Positions 24,197 through 34,357 of a stretch of 64,000 nt of DNA are shown here, in pieces. The notes beneath the pieces are model-generated. The model saw only the letters and a list, made by a program, of their open reading frames with translations, was not told the DNA's origin and searched no databases. A program made the position numbers and the translations under genes. The DNA comes from Hydnum rufescens UP504 (lineage: Eukaryota > Basidiomycota > Agaricomycetes > Cantharellales > Hydnaceae): the NCBI GenBank assembly GCA_014904985.1, contig MU129015.1:1-64000 (forward strand), written 5' to 3'. Within the stretch, counting starts at the first letter, position 1. Each line of letters opens with the position of its first letter.

Positions 24197-24550
24197 CCCC
24201 TGTACCATTCTCTTCACAAGATCCCTGTAGGTGTGCATTTACTACATCACTGCTGTTGATGCTGAATTTCTGCCATAGTTTGGGCATACTCATAATTTTG
24301 TTGACAATTTTTGAACCCTGTAATCGCCTTGCTTCCCTTGACAACAGCCATATTTTCCCCATCTATTCTATCTGTCGCTTCGCTCGAATGCTGATTCGCC
24401 CACGTCGCCTCTTGACCTTTCCTCATTTTTGGCGTAGTTTTTAGACCTCATTTTTGAATCATACATAGCGCCTGTCAAGACAGATTGATGTGCCCATCTT
24501 TTGCTCATTCTTACCGCTTTGGGGCTTTTTGTTACATGTTGTTATCTGCC
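24197..24550 (+). repeat. 3' flank repeat of NTase copy A
   Basis: Non-coding flank shared with copies C (29832-30185) and D (33898-34285), and partly B (27479-27650). Landmarks are GAAGCTGAATTTCT-like sequence, ATTTTTGAACCCTG, CATCTATTCTAT, CTTGACCTTTCC and CGCTTTGGGG. Its retention after each copy shows that whole gene-plus-flank units were duplicated. Confidence 0.75.
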
Positions 24551-25871
24551 GACGGAGGCCTGGAGATTTACGCATCGGCATCGCTGCGCCAGCGATGCGG
24601 TTTGATGCGCACATCACCAGTAATGCTGGAAGTTTGTTGTCCAGCCACCCCTCCCTCAGCTCTGTAGGTTTGGCATGTTAGGACCCTTGGTGATAACAAT
24701 TTAAAGCTCTGGAAATGCTTGTACGACTTCTCATCTGTCTGACGGCTCTCAACCACCTGAGGAGTGTCCGCCACCCCAAGGGAGCCTGCGTCCTCAAGGT
24801 ATGCCCGAATACCCAAATATTCGCTCAGTCTGCGAAGCTTCTGACAGCAATGTTGAGAACGATTGATTCACACATGAGCGACATCCAGGATAAACAATGG
24901 ATTTATTGAAACTTGTATTCCAAGGCTCATCGCACTCATTGTAGACCCCCGTTCGAGACGCAGATTAGGTAGGCAGTGAGATGAAGCAATCATGATAAAC
25001 ATTCCACGACGCGCGCACCACTTTCGGTCGTCGGTCCAATGTTCGAGACCTTCACATTCCTCTGCCTATTGTGTCGGAGGGGTAGCAGACCAATGCAAAC
25101 AGCCTCGAACGAGATGAAACCGTCTGTCGAATCGCAGATGCCTGGGAAGCACCATTAGCTGACATTGATGACATAAGGTGGTGGACGGACCAAGATTCGA
25201 ACGAGTGGGGGAGGTGGAAGACATGGTGCATAGCGCAGTCAAGGGATCTCAACCTCAACTTAAGAATTGAGAATACTATACCTGAGGCCATGAATATCCG
25301 GTGCTGATTTGAAGATGTGCCTGTTATACACAGCCGTGCATATGGAGAAGGGGATGGTGCAATGGCTTGAATTTGACGAGGGTCTGGAAGTAGCAAAGAT
25401 AGAAAAGCGGACCTTATCAATGATTATATCAATAAGTTGCTATACATTATCACTGGATTCTTACCCTAGGGCGCTTGGGAGAAATCTGCTATACCTTCTC
25501 GTCGCGACACTGAACAAACTCACCAAAAGCGATGCTCCTAATTTCACGTCCTAAGAGGCATGCACATACACTGAAGGCTTTCATCACCATGTTATATCTT
25601 GGATGGGTGCCTCAACACTTCGGATGAACGAAGTCACACTCGGGTTATTGCGACCGACTGGGAAATCTCAATGGCCTCGGACAGGGCCAAGGCTCAAACG
25701 GATTCCCATTGAAAGGGAGAAAGACGGATATGGGGTATCTCAATACGTCGCATGTCCTCTTCATCACACAGGAACTCACTGCTAGGGTTACTTCATGTTT
25801 CCAAGTTTAGTAACTAACTGGGAATTTTGATGCCGGCGCGCGTCCGATGCGCATTTCCACTGTCCTCCGTC
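24551..25871. other. Spacer between NTase copies A and B, no recognisable gene
   Basis: The longest frames (24568-24816 minus, 25052-25420 minus, 25309-25554 plus) have no family signature. The last 40 nt before copy B resemble the sequence before copy D, including an imperfect GCGCGTC/GATGCGC inverted repeat at 25838-25852. Confidence 0.45.
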
Positions 25872-27478
25872 ATGTCTGAACGTGCACTGTCCAAGAAGAT
25901 CATACAGGTGCTGAAAACGTTTTCCACGGGCCCCGACGCGGACTCATCTGCGCGCCACAGACTCGCACCTCGTTTTCCGGGACATTCGAACTGTCTCCTA
26001 AGGATACCGAAGACGCCCTCAAGAACGAGGAAGGACCCTCGAACGTTTTTAAAAATCTATTTGAAGTGGTATCCTTGGACAATATATGCAATGCCACCCC
26101 TCCCCTTCGTTCGGAATTCGGCAATCAGTTCTTCCTTCGGATTGGGCGATGGGTCGATGAAACATGGACGATGACTCTAGGTATGTATTTGCGCCAGGCT
26201 ACGGAAACCCCAAAATGATTAATTCTACCTTTGATAGTAATGTTATTGGCCCCGTGGACCCATTGGGGTCCCAGGAAACCTGGCACCCGTCTATGATGCT
26301 GTTCATCGAACGAGATTTTGAGCCTGCGAAGTCCAATATCGAGGTCCTCATCGAGACAGAAATCACTATCTATTTCAAAGACAAAGTAGCGAGGGAGAAA
26401 GGGATTCCTCCCGGAACTGTGCCAATAGCAACTGGCACCCATGTCTTCACGACTGAAGACAGTGTACAAGGTGTGCCTATTTGCCGCAATCTTGGCGTCA
26501 AATGGATTTGATAATCTTGCCTCCACTAGAGCGCTGAAGCTCTGGTATAGAAAGTGCACATATCTCATGACGTTGTACTACCAACGCAGAAGTGTCGAGT
26601 TTGATATTGTTCTCGAGATAACTACCAGTGAACGTACTCGAAATATGGCCCGTGCGAACCTCGGTCTTCTGCAAGTTAATAATGATATTCGTCATATTAT
26701 CATGGGCAATCTGGATCTCCGTTCCATTCAAAATCTCGAAACAGGCCTCCACAAGCGACCAAGACTGCCAGGGAGGCAGACTAAAGCTATCGCCATGTAT
26801 CGCTTCCGGGTGTCTCTCATACGCTATTTCCCAGACCCTTCAGAATTCGCGAGGATCATGCTTCAGACTGGGACTATCATCGGCGGTTCTACTGCGCTTT
26901 CCATAATAGCAGGTGGCACCTGGGCGCCTGGAGACCTTGACCTCATCGTCACGCGGCGGTATCTTCCTCGACTGGAGGATTATTTGAAGCAGCAAGGATA
27001 CAAATTCGACCCGGATGTCAGTCAACAACAATCAGAATATGTCGGCAATGACGAAGAGGAACGGCCCTACAGGTTTGAGTACTACTGTTTCACCAAGGGT
27101 GACTTGAAGATCGACATCAGCCAGTGTTTCTGCACCAAGGACGATGCCATGACCCCGGCCAATTTCGTCTTGACATACCACATGACCTTCGTGATGAACT
27201 TCATTAGCGGAGAAGGGGCATACAGTTTTTTCCCCGACGAAACGTTCAGTGGCCGGGGCTACAGGAACTTGTTCACAGTGACGAAGAAGCTGGATCGCGT
27301 TCTAACCAAATATGCCGATCGAGGATACAAAGAGGTTATAGATGAGGAGACCGGTCGACCTGTGTACCTCCAGGACCGCTTTCCTAATCATGAGGCCGCG
27401 CGATTCAAAGTGCAATCTGTCAAAAATATATGGTCTATGAAGCTTCCTTTATTATCGAAGAGGACCCACTCTGCATAG
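25872..27478 (+). CDS. NTase-fold family protein, tandem copy B
   Basis: First exon 25872-25907 (MSERALSKKIIQ), 53-nt intron, TRTSFSGTFELSPKD, LRSEFGNQFFLRIGRW, MMLFIERDFEPAKSN, then the long last exon to the stop at 27478. NTase signature: IIGGSTALSIIAGG, PGDLDLIV, KGDLKIDISQC. The C-terminus ends IWSMKLPLLSKRTHSA, as in C and D. The only break is in exon 3, where the C run at 26250-26253 has four C's against five in A, C and D, shifting frame for the start of that exon. The acceptor before the last exon lies at ...ctagag, slightly moved. The last exon alone is fully open. It may be functional if the missing C is an error. Confidence 0.7.
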
Positions 27479-27654
27479 TCCCTGTATCATTTGCTTTGCA
27501 AGATTCCCGTATGTGTGCATTTACTACTTTTCTCTCCCATTGAAGCTGAATTTCTACCCTAGTTTGGGCTTTCGCCATCTATTCTATCACCTGCAGCTGC
27601 CCTCAAATGTGCTATTGATTCGCCTACATCACATTTTGACCTTTCCTTGTTTTC
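27479..27654 (+). repeat. Shortened 3' flank repeat of NTase copy B
   Basis: Starts like the flanks of A, C and D, but an internal block is missing: 'gtttgggc' runs straight to 'tttcgccatctattctatc'. It then breaks off at about 27650 into the TCAB1-like fragment. Confidence 0.65.
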
Positions 27655-28235
27655 GTCCTGGGTGACCCCCCCACGGCGGACATGAACAAAGAAAGGGTTG
27701 GATTTGGACCGGGTCAAAGAGGCCGATTAGATGTGGGGAACTAGAGAATATCCCTGCTGCATGTGTTCCAGAGTGATCCGGGTGGATAGCCAAAGAAGAT
27801 ATAGTCCTTAGAGTAATATCAATGGGTGCAAGACTCCAAGTCTCATGATATTGAGGCAGACAATATGTCTGTGTACCCTTGGGACCCCGGATAAATCGTC
27901 CGGACTGACATAATGAATGTTCTCTTGAGGCTTCGTCACAAGTCGGACTGAGAATGTCGTGTTGGGAGTACACCATGCACAAGCACCATCAGGCCCTACA
28001 GCAATATCTTGAGCCCAGGGCAGTGGAACCAGGCTACAGGACCTGGGATAACGCATCATTAGCCATATAGTAGAAGTTCATGGACAGTCCACTCACTTTC
28101 GAGCATAACAAACTGACATTTGGGTGCCACCAAGACAGAGTAAATTGGCGGAGACCATTCATAGTGGTGTCCGTTAGCTAGGCTTAGTTCAAATAGGCGC
28201 CTTTCGAGTGCGGACTTTGCCGTACGGTATTTATC
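27655..28235 (-). pseudogene. Broken copy of the TCAB1/WRAP53-like gene
   Basis: Minus-strand sequence similar to the gene at 20793-22548, with the same order and orientation next to an NTase copy. Matching parts are YEWSPP, PKCQFVMLESE (PKLQFTAPFE in copy 1), DIAVGPDGACA, and ISSLAIHPDHSGTHAAGIFSSSP..IGLFDP. The middle (the SPVKLLDASNGR part) and the whole C-terminal half are missing. Stops and frame breaks lie throughout. The missing internal and 3' parts make this a real pseudogene independent of single-base errors. It keeps GPDGACA in the right spacing, which shows that copy 1 carries a 2-nt insertion there. Confidence 0.75.
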
Positions 28236-28239
28236 CCTC

Positions 28240-29831
28240 ATGTATGATCGTAAGTCCAGGAGGAGGATCGTACAGGTGTGGAAAACGTTTCGCACGGGCT
28301 TCGAAGTGGGCTGATCTGCGCGCGATAGACTCGCAGATTTTCCGGGACATTCGGACGGTCTCCTAAGGATATTAAGGGTGCCCTTGAGGATGAGGAAGGA
28401 CCCTCGAACGTTTTTGGAAATCCACTCGAAATGATGTCCCTGAATAATATATGCAATGCCTCTCCTCCTCTTCGTTCGGAATTCGGCAACCAGTTCTTCC
28501 TTCACATTGGACGATGGGTCAACAAACCATGGACGATGACTCTAGGTAGGTATTTGTCACAGGCCACAGAAACCCCAAAACAATTAATTCTGCCTTGATA
28601 GTAATGTTGTTGGCCCCCGTGGACCCGTTGGGACCCCAGGAAACTTGGGAGCCGTCTGTGATGCTGTTCATTGAACGAGATTTTGAACCGGCGAGGCCGA
28701 ATATCGAGGTCGACACAGAAATCAGTATCTATTTTCAAGATGAAGTGATAAGGGAGGAAGGATTTCCTATGACCGCTCCCTTGGAAACTGGCACCCACCT
28801 CTTCACAACTGAAGACAATGTGAAAGGTGTGTTCATTTGTCATAATCTTGGCATCGAATGCGTTTGATATCCTTGCCTCCACAGTGCTGAAGCTCAGGTA
28901 TAAATATTGCAAATATCTCATGTCAAGGTACCACCGTCACGGAAGCACCGAGTTTGATATCGTTTTCGTGATAACTACCATTGAACGTACTCGAGACATC
29001 GTCCGTGCGAACCTCGGTCTTCTCCAAGTTAATAATGATATTCGTCATCTTATCATGGGCGAGCTGGATCTCCGTTCGATTCAAAACCTCGAAACTGGCC
29101 TCCACAAGCAACCAAGGCCCCCAGGAATGCAAAGCGAAGCTATCGCCATGTATCGCTTCCATGTGGCTTTGGTACGCTATTTTCCGGACCCTTCGGAATT
29201 CGCAACGATCATGCTTCAGACTGGGACTATCATCGGAGGTTCTACTGCCCTTTCCATAGTCGCAGGTGGTACCTGGGTGCCTGGAGACCTTGACCTCATC
29301 GTCGCGCGGCGGTATCTTCCTCGGCTCGTGGATTACTTGAAGCAGCAAGGATACAGATTCGACCGCGATATCAGTTGGGAAAGAAGAGGGCATTATGTCC
29401 ACAGCGCCGAAGACGAGCCGCTGTACAGGTTCGAGTACTACTGTTTCACCAAAGGTGACTTGAAGATCGACATCAGCCAATGTTTCGCTACCAAGCCCGA
29501 CGTCATGACCCCGGCCAATTTCGTCTTGACATATCATATGTCCTTCGTGATGAACTTCGTTAGCGGAGAAGGGGTATACAGCCTTTTCCCCGACGAAACG
29601 TTCAGTGGCCGGGGCTACAGGAACTCGTTCACAGTGACGAAGAAGCTGGACCACATTCTAACTAAATATGCAGCTCGAGGGTACAAAGAAATCATAGATG
29701 AGGATACCGGTTGGCCTGTGTACCTCCAGGACTTCCCCAATCAGGGGTTCGGGCAACTCAGAGTAGAATCTCTTGAAAATATATGGTCCATGAAGCTTCC
29801 TTTATTATCGAAGAGGAGCCACTCTGCATAG
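28240..29831 (+). CDS. NTase-fold family protein, tandem copy C (intact)
   Basis: Exons 28240-28275, 28329-28545, 28602-28826 and 28885-29831 sum to 1425 nt, 474 residues, with no frame break. The N-terminal ~160 residues (GTFGRSPKD, NQFFLHIGRW, MLFIERDFEPARPN, HLFTTEDNVK) are not recognised. The C-terminal part has the general nucleotidyltransferase-fold pattern: IIGGSTALSIVAGG near residue 278, GDLDLIV near 294, and DLKIDIS near 354. This is a GS motif, a D-x-D pair and a third carboxylate about 60 residues later. All three carboxylates are present, so catalysis is possible; the substrate is unknown. It ends LLSKRSHSA. Neighbours are a divergent TCAB1-like remnant and a truncated SDR. The NTase assignment is from motif only. 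Confidence 0.78.
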
Positions 29832-30185
29832 CCCCTGTATCATTCTCTCTGCAAGATTTCCGTGCGTGTGCACTTACTACTTTTCTCTGCCATCGAAGCT
29901 GAATCTCTGCCTTAGTTCTGTACTCACTGTTTTCGTTCACGATTTTTGAACCCTGCGATGGTGTTCGCCTCCCTTGACGACAGGCATATTCATCACCATC
30001 TATTCTATCGATCCGCAGCTGCTCAGGCTCTCGAGCATGCTACCGATTCGCCTACGTCGCCTCACTTTCGTCCTTAATTTTTTGTCACATTTTTGAACCA
30101 TACATTGTACCTGTCGAGACAGACTCTGATGTTGTCCGCTTTTCGTTCCCCATTTTTACTGCTTTAGGGCCTGTTGTTGCATGTG
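29832..30185 (+). repeat. 3' flank repeat of NTase copy C
   Basis: Highly similar to 33898-34285 after copy D and to 24197-24550 after copy A. It ends in GTTGTTGCATG, where it joins the interior of the truncated SDR copy rather than the SDR promoter. Confidence 0.75.
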
Positions 30186-30866
30186 GTGATGTAGCCTGTT
30201 CCGCATCAATTTAACCTCAATATACTTCATCACAATCGCGTTCCTCGGCCTTTTGGACAAATCCTCGCAGGTGTCTGGACCCTTCACTGTAGGCGTGGTC
30301 AGTATCACATCCATCAGTGGCAGCACCAAACTCGCCCAGAATCACGTTCGTGCCCCCCTATCCCCTTTGATATATTTTCTATGGTGCTCACGTTCGATCT
30401 CAACCAGCTCGCATATAACACTTCAAAAGCTGCTGCTGACAGAATGACACAAATCCTAGCCACGGAATTTACGCTGAAGGATGTAGAAGTCCGCGGTCAG
30501 TCTCTGTGATATATTTGTTATGCCAGTCTTCTGGATCGACATCCGGATCAGTGAACGCCATAGCGCCGGGATTGTTCCCTTCAGAGATGGTCGATAGGGA
30601 AGGAGGCGAATTCGGGGTCGAGGAAACAACAACAAAGACAAGTGGAGCCATCGTCCCTGTTCCAGGAGGACGAAGTGGAAAGTGGGTGTATTCCTGTTGG
30701 ACGTCACGTTCGCCAACGCACTTTTTCCTGATGGTGTTCACGGGGTAGGGCTGAAAAGATTGCAGGATCAGCATTGTATCTGGTTTCTAAGGCTGGAGTG
30801 TACACGAATGGACAGATCCTTGTGGTGGACGGCTCGTGGCTTGCGGTCAATCCGTCGACCCGTTGA
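30186..30866 (+). pseudogene. 5'-deleted copy of the short-chain dehydrogenase gene
   Basis: Close copy of the 3' part of the intact gene at 34358-35726: FRINLTSIYFITIAFLGLL, SISGSTKLAQN, the YxxxK-containing AYNTSKAAADRMTQ, NAIAPGLFPSEM, and GQILVVDG.WLAVNPSTR with the same introns. The promoter, first exons and the Gly-rich cofactor motif are absent. The left junction falls right after the NTase 3' flank, at a short GCAT(G) microhomology. Compared with the intact gene, only about 790 bp is missing, consistent with one deletion. Without the cofactor-binding half it cannot be an active SDR. Confidence 0.88.
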
Positions 30867-31049
30867 GATCGCTCTCGCTATGCACGAGGGTTTTCTTGTG
30901 CGCTCAATATTGTACCACGTTATCGTGTGTAACAATTGAAAGTGATGTTTCCTTAGACTCAATATAAGAGTCAAGCCTCACGAGTCAGTTGTACGCTTCG
31001 TTCGCTGAAAATTGATAAACTCAGTAATGATACCTTCTTCGGAACTCGG

Positions 31050-31137
31050 AGCGCGAGAGAATCTAAGGGGCATGGCTATGCAACCCATTGGCAGCCGAAG
31101 GCCGCCATAGCCATGGTGTGAGGATTCCTCTCGCGCC
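31050..31137. repeat. Foldback (nested inverted repeat)
   Basis: Outer arms GCGCGAGAGAATC (31051-31063) and GATTCCTCTCGCGC (31123-31136) pair with one bulge. Inner arms CATGGCTATG (31071-31080) and CATAGCCATG pair perfectly. The loop is about 26 nt and itself contains GGCAGCC/GGCCGCC. It could be a small foldback transposon relic or a structured RNA; there is no open frame. Confidence 0.6.
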
Positions 31138-31412
31138 CGGGCTATCTCCCCCTAACGCGGTTAGAGGCTGCGCTTGAGAGACGTAGAATTAATATTTCAA
31201 GTTACGAAAGAACAATGATGGCACTTTTTCGGACGCGCGGCATTTCTAGATCCGGTGTAGAACGAATATACCTGGGCCATGCGTCCGACTCCCATCGTCC
31301 TTAAACTTTTACCCATTCGTGATATACGCCTCATTTCAGCAGTTCTGTGGTGTCCCCGATGCGGAAGCTGTGGCGGCTACAGTCCCCTAAATTTTTGAGT
31401 GTCCATATACAT

Positions 31413-31830
31413 TTACAGCGATTCATGAACGCGGTTTTGGTCATAGCAGTCCAGCCGATGGGGATGAGGGAGTTGAATAAGCAAATAATCTAGCAGATTC
31501 AGGGAGTTCTGAAGAAAATTTGAGATGCCAGCTAAGAGCCTTGATTGGGCAAGAATCTGACGGATCGTCCCAACTGGATAAAGGGAGATCGGCGCCAATG
31601 GAACGCGTGGTTTTGGTCCATGGAATATAAAGGCTGGCAGTTGAAGATGCGTCGGGGTTTTCTTTGAATTGGAGGTTGCAGGCGTGGCTCACGCGGTGGT
31701 CTGGTTCTTTGTCAGAGAGCGAAGGGACAACAAATTCTCCGAGACGGTTGACTCCCCAGAAGGCACAGCAAGCCACAGCGCATACAGAGATGTCGAAAGG
31801 ATCGGAGCGAAGATTCAGGTGTTTACAAAG
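31413..31830 (-). pseudogene. Tyrosine-recombinase remnant (DIRS/Crypton-type element)
   Basis: The minus-strand frame carries CAFWGVNRLGEFVVPS, then SLYIPWTKTTRSIGADLPL, then SDSCPIKALSWHL, and, after a frame change, a part resembling the C-terminal catalytic region. The G.NRLGE block looks like the part of tyrosine recombinases that holds the first catalytic arginine, and PWTKTT followed by CPI.AL is typical of basidiomycete YR-type elements. Only about 140 residues remain, with no reverse transcriptase or element ends. Assignment to DIRS/Ngaro or Crypton type is not possible from this piece. Confidence 0.6.
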
Positions 31831-32253
31831 GGCTTTTCAGCACAACTCAAATCGATAGGCAAGTTTCAATTTTACACGACTCGCTGATGCATTATTTTTG
31901 TGACAGTGTCCAGGGTCCGTAATGCCGTACTGGGATTCCGGGGAATGCCGCCTCGTTGGGCCAATCAACATGTCCCTGAATCAGCAAATGCCTCTTTTTG
32001 CGAGCATGCTTGATGAGGGATGTAGCAGTGTGTTTCCATGGGCATTTTGTGATGGATGGGAGTGTCCTGAGTACCCACCATGATGTTCAAAGGGCTTAAA
32101 CGGCAGCTTGCGTGGGACCCCGAAACGAAGGTCTATTCAATCCCGGAGGCAAATCTTAGGAGTTGCGTATCTCAACAATTGCCTATCGATTTGAGTTGTG
32201 CTGTATAGGAGACCGGGCAGTACGGGTTTTGATGCCGATGGCGCATATTCAGC

Positions 32254-32268
32254 GCGCATCGGATGCGC
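32254..32268. promoter_or_regulatory. Palindrome upstream of NTase copy D
   Basis: GCGCATC G GATGCGC is a perfect 7+1+7 inverted repeat lying 26 nt before the ATG at 32294. Copy B has the same element with one arm mismatch (25838-25852), 20 nt before its ATG. It is a possible dimeric regulator site; function is inferred from conservation between two copies only. Confidence 0.35.
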
Positions 32269-32293
32269 ATTCCTACTGTCCCGGGTATCCCTC

Positions 32294-33897
32294 ATGTCTG
32301 ACCGTGCACTGTTCAAGAAGATCATACAGGTGCTGAAAACATTTCCCATGGGCTCCGATATGGACTCATCTGTGCACCACAGACTCATGCATCGTTTTCC
32401 GGGACATTCGACCTGTCTCCTGGGCTTACTAAGAGATCCTCACGCATGAGGAAGGACCCTCGGACGTTTTTGGAAATCCACTCCAAGCAGTGTCCCTGGA
32501 CAATATATGCAACGCCTCCCCTCTTCTTCGTTCGAAATTTGGCAACCAGTTCTTCCTTCAGATTGGGCGATGGTTCGACGAAACATGGACAATGACTCTG
32601 GGTGGGTATTGTGACAGGCTACAGGGCCCCAAATAATTATAATTCTGCATTGATAGTAATGTTATTGGCCCCCACGGACCCATTGGGGCCGCAAGAACCC
32701 TGGTTCCCGTCTATCATGCTATTCATTGAACGAGATTTTGAGCCAGCCAAGTCCAATATCGAGGTCCTCATCGACACAGAAATCAGCATTTATCTCAAAG
32801 ATAAAGTGGCAAGGGAGAAAGGATTTCCTCCAGGAACCAAGCCCTTGAAAACCGCCAAGCATGTCTTCACAACTGAAGATAATGTAAAAGGTGCGTTTAT
32901 TGTCGTAATCTTGGCATCAAGTGGATTTGATATCCTTGCCTCCCCTGCAGTGCTGGAGCTCCGCTATAGACTCGTCAAGGACCTCATGTGGTTGTACTGG
33001 AAACGCGGAAGCTCCGAGTTCGAGATCGTTTTCGAGATAACTACCAGCGAACGTACTCGAGACGTCGTCCGTGCGAACGTCGGGATTCTACAAGTTAATA
33101 ATGATATTCGTCATCTTATCATGGGCGAGCTGGATCTCCGTTCGATTCAAAACCTCGAAACCGGCCTCCATAAGTGGCCAAGGGCTCCAGGAATGCAAAC
33201 CGAAGCTATCGCCATGTATCGCTTCCGGGTGTCTCTCATACGCTATTTTCCAGACCCTTCTGAATTCGCAACGATCATGCTTCAGACTGGGACTATCATC
33301 GGCGGTTCTACTGCGCTTTCCATAATAGCAGGTGGTAGCTGGGCGCCTGGAGATCTTGACCTCATCGTTGCGCAGCGGTATCTCCCTCGGCTGGTGGATT
33401 ATTTGAAGCGGCAAGGATACAGATTCGACCAGGATATCACTCGAGAAAGAGGACAATATGTCCGCAATGCCGAAGAGGAGCGGTTGTACAGGTTCGAGTA
33501 CTACTGTTTCACCAAGGGTGACTTGAAGATCGACATCAGCCAGTGTTTCTGTACCAACCACGACGCCATGACCCCGGCCAATTTCGTCTTGACATATCAT
33601 ATGTCCTTCGTGATGAACTTCGTTAGCGGAGAAGGGGTATACAGTCTTTTCCCCGACGAAACGTTCAGTGGCCGGGGCTACAGGAACTCATTCACAGTGA
33701 CGAAGAAGCTGGACCACGTTCTAACTAAATATGCGGCTCGCGGGTACAAAGAGGTCACAGATGAGGATATCGGTCGGCCTGTGTACCTCCAGGACCGCTT
33801 CCCAAATCACGAGTCTGGGCGATTCAGAGTAGAATATCTCAAAAACATATGGTCTATGAAGCTTCCGTTATTATCGAAGAGGAGCCACTCTGCATAG
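32294..33897 (+). CDS. NTase-fold family protein, tandem copy D
   Basis: First exon 32294-32329 (MSDRALFKKIIQ), 53-nt intron, exon 2 with SFSGTFDLSP and NQFFLQIGRWFDETWTM, exon 3 with MLFIERDFEPAKSN, and a long last exon to 33897 ending LLSKRSHSA. NTase signature is intact: IIGGSTALSIIAGG, PGDLDLIV, KGDLKIDISQC. Against copies A-C, one base is missing in exon 2 between 32420 and 32447 (26 instead of 27 nt between the SP codons and GAGGAAGGACCC), which breaks the N-terminal part. An internal ATG (MLLAPTDPLG) could give a shorter protein that keeps the whole NTase part. The intact SDR gene follows after the shared 3' flank. Confidence 0.7.
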
Positions 33898-34285
33898 CCT
33901 CTGTATCATTCGCTCCACAAGATTTCTGTGCGTGTGCGTTTACTACTTTTCTCGGCCATTGAAGCTGAATCTCTGCCCTAGGTTGGGCATACTGTACTCA
34001 CAATTTTTGTTCACGATTTTTGAACCTTGCGATGGTCTTCGCTTCCCTTGACGACAGGTATATTCTTCACCATCTATTCTATAGATTCGCAGCTGCTCTC
34101 GAGGATGCTACCCATTCGCCTACGTCGCATCTTGACCTTTCCTTTCCTCACCTTCGTCCTTAATTTTTTGTCACATTTTTGAACCATACATTGTACCTGT
34201 CGAGACAGACTCTGATGTTGTCCGTTTTTTGTTCCTCACTTTTTACCGCTTTGGGGCTCTGTTGTTGCATGTTGTTATCTGCCAA
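33898..34285 (+). repeat. 3' flank repeat of NTase copy D
   Basis: Same flank as after copies A and C. Here it runs without interruption into the promoter of the intact SDR gene, so this is probably the ancestral arrangement. Confidence 0.75.
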
Positions 34286-34357
34286 AGCGAAGCGGGCCGG
34301 CAGACCGTGTTTCCATCTACGGTCGACGCTTTATAACGACTCTCCCCCACAATAAAT

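Larger units (their letters stand above)
30867..32293. other. Spacer between truncated SDR and NTase copy D
   Basis: 30867-30960 is still the SDR 3' flank (shared with 35727-35815). A strong inverted repeat lies at 31050-31137 and a tyrosine-recombinase remnant at 31413-31830, annotated separately. The remaining parts hold no gene I can support. Confidence 0.5.

Noticed and set aside
25190..25225. GATTCGAAC string resembling a tRNA T-arm
   Set aside because: No matching acceptor, D or anticodon arms at the right spacing.
30253..30447. Truncated SDR considered as an independent short gene
   Set aside because: It lacks the cofactor-binding half and promoter, and its left edge is a deletion junction.
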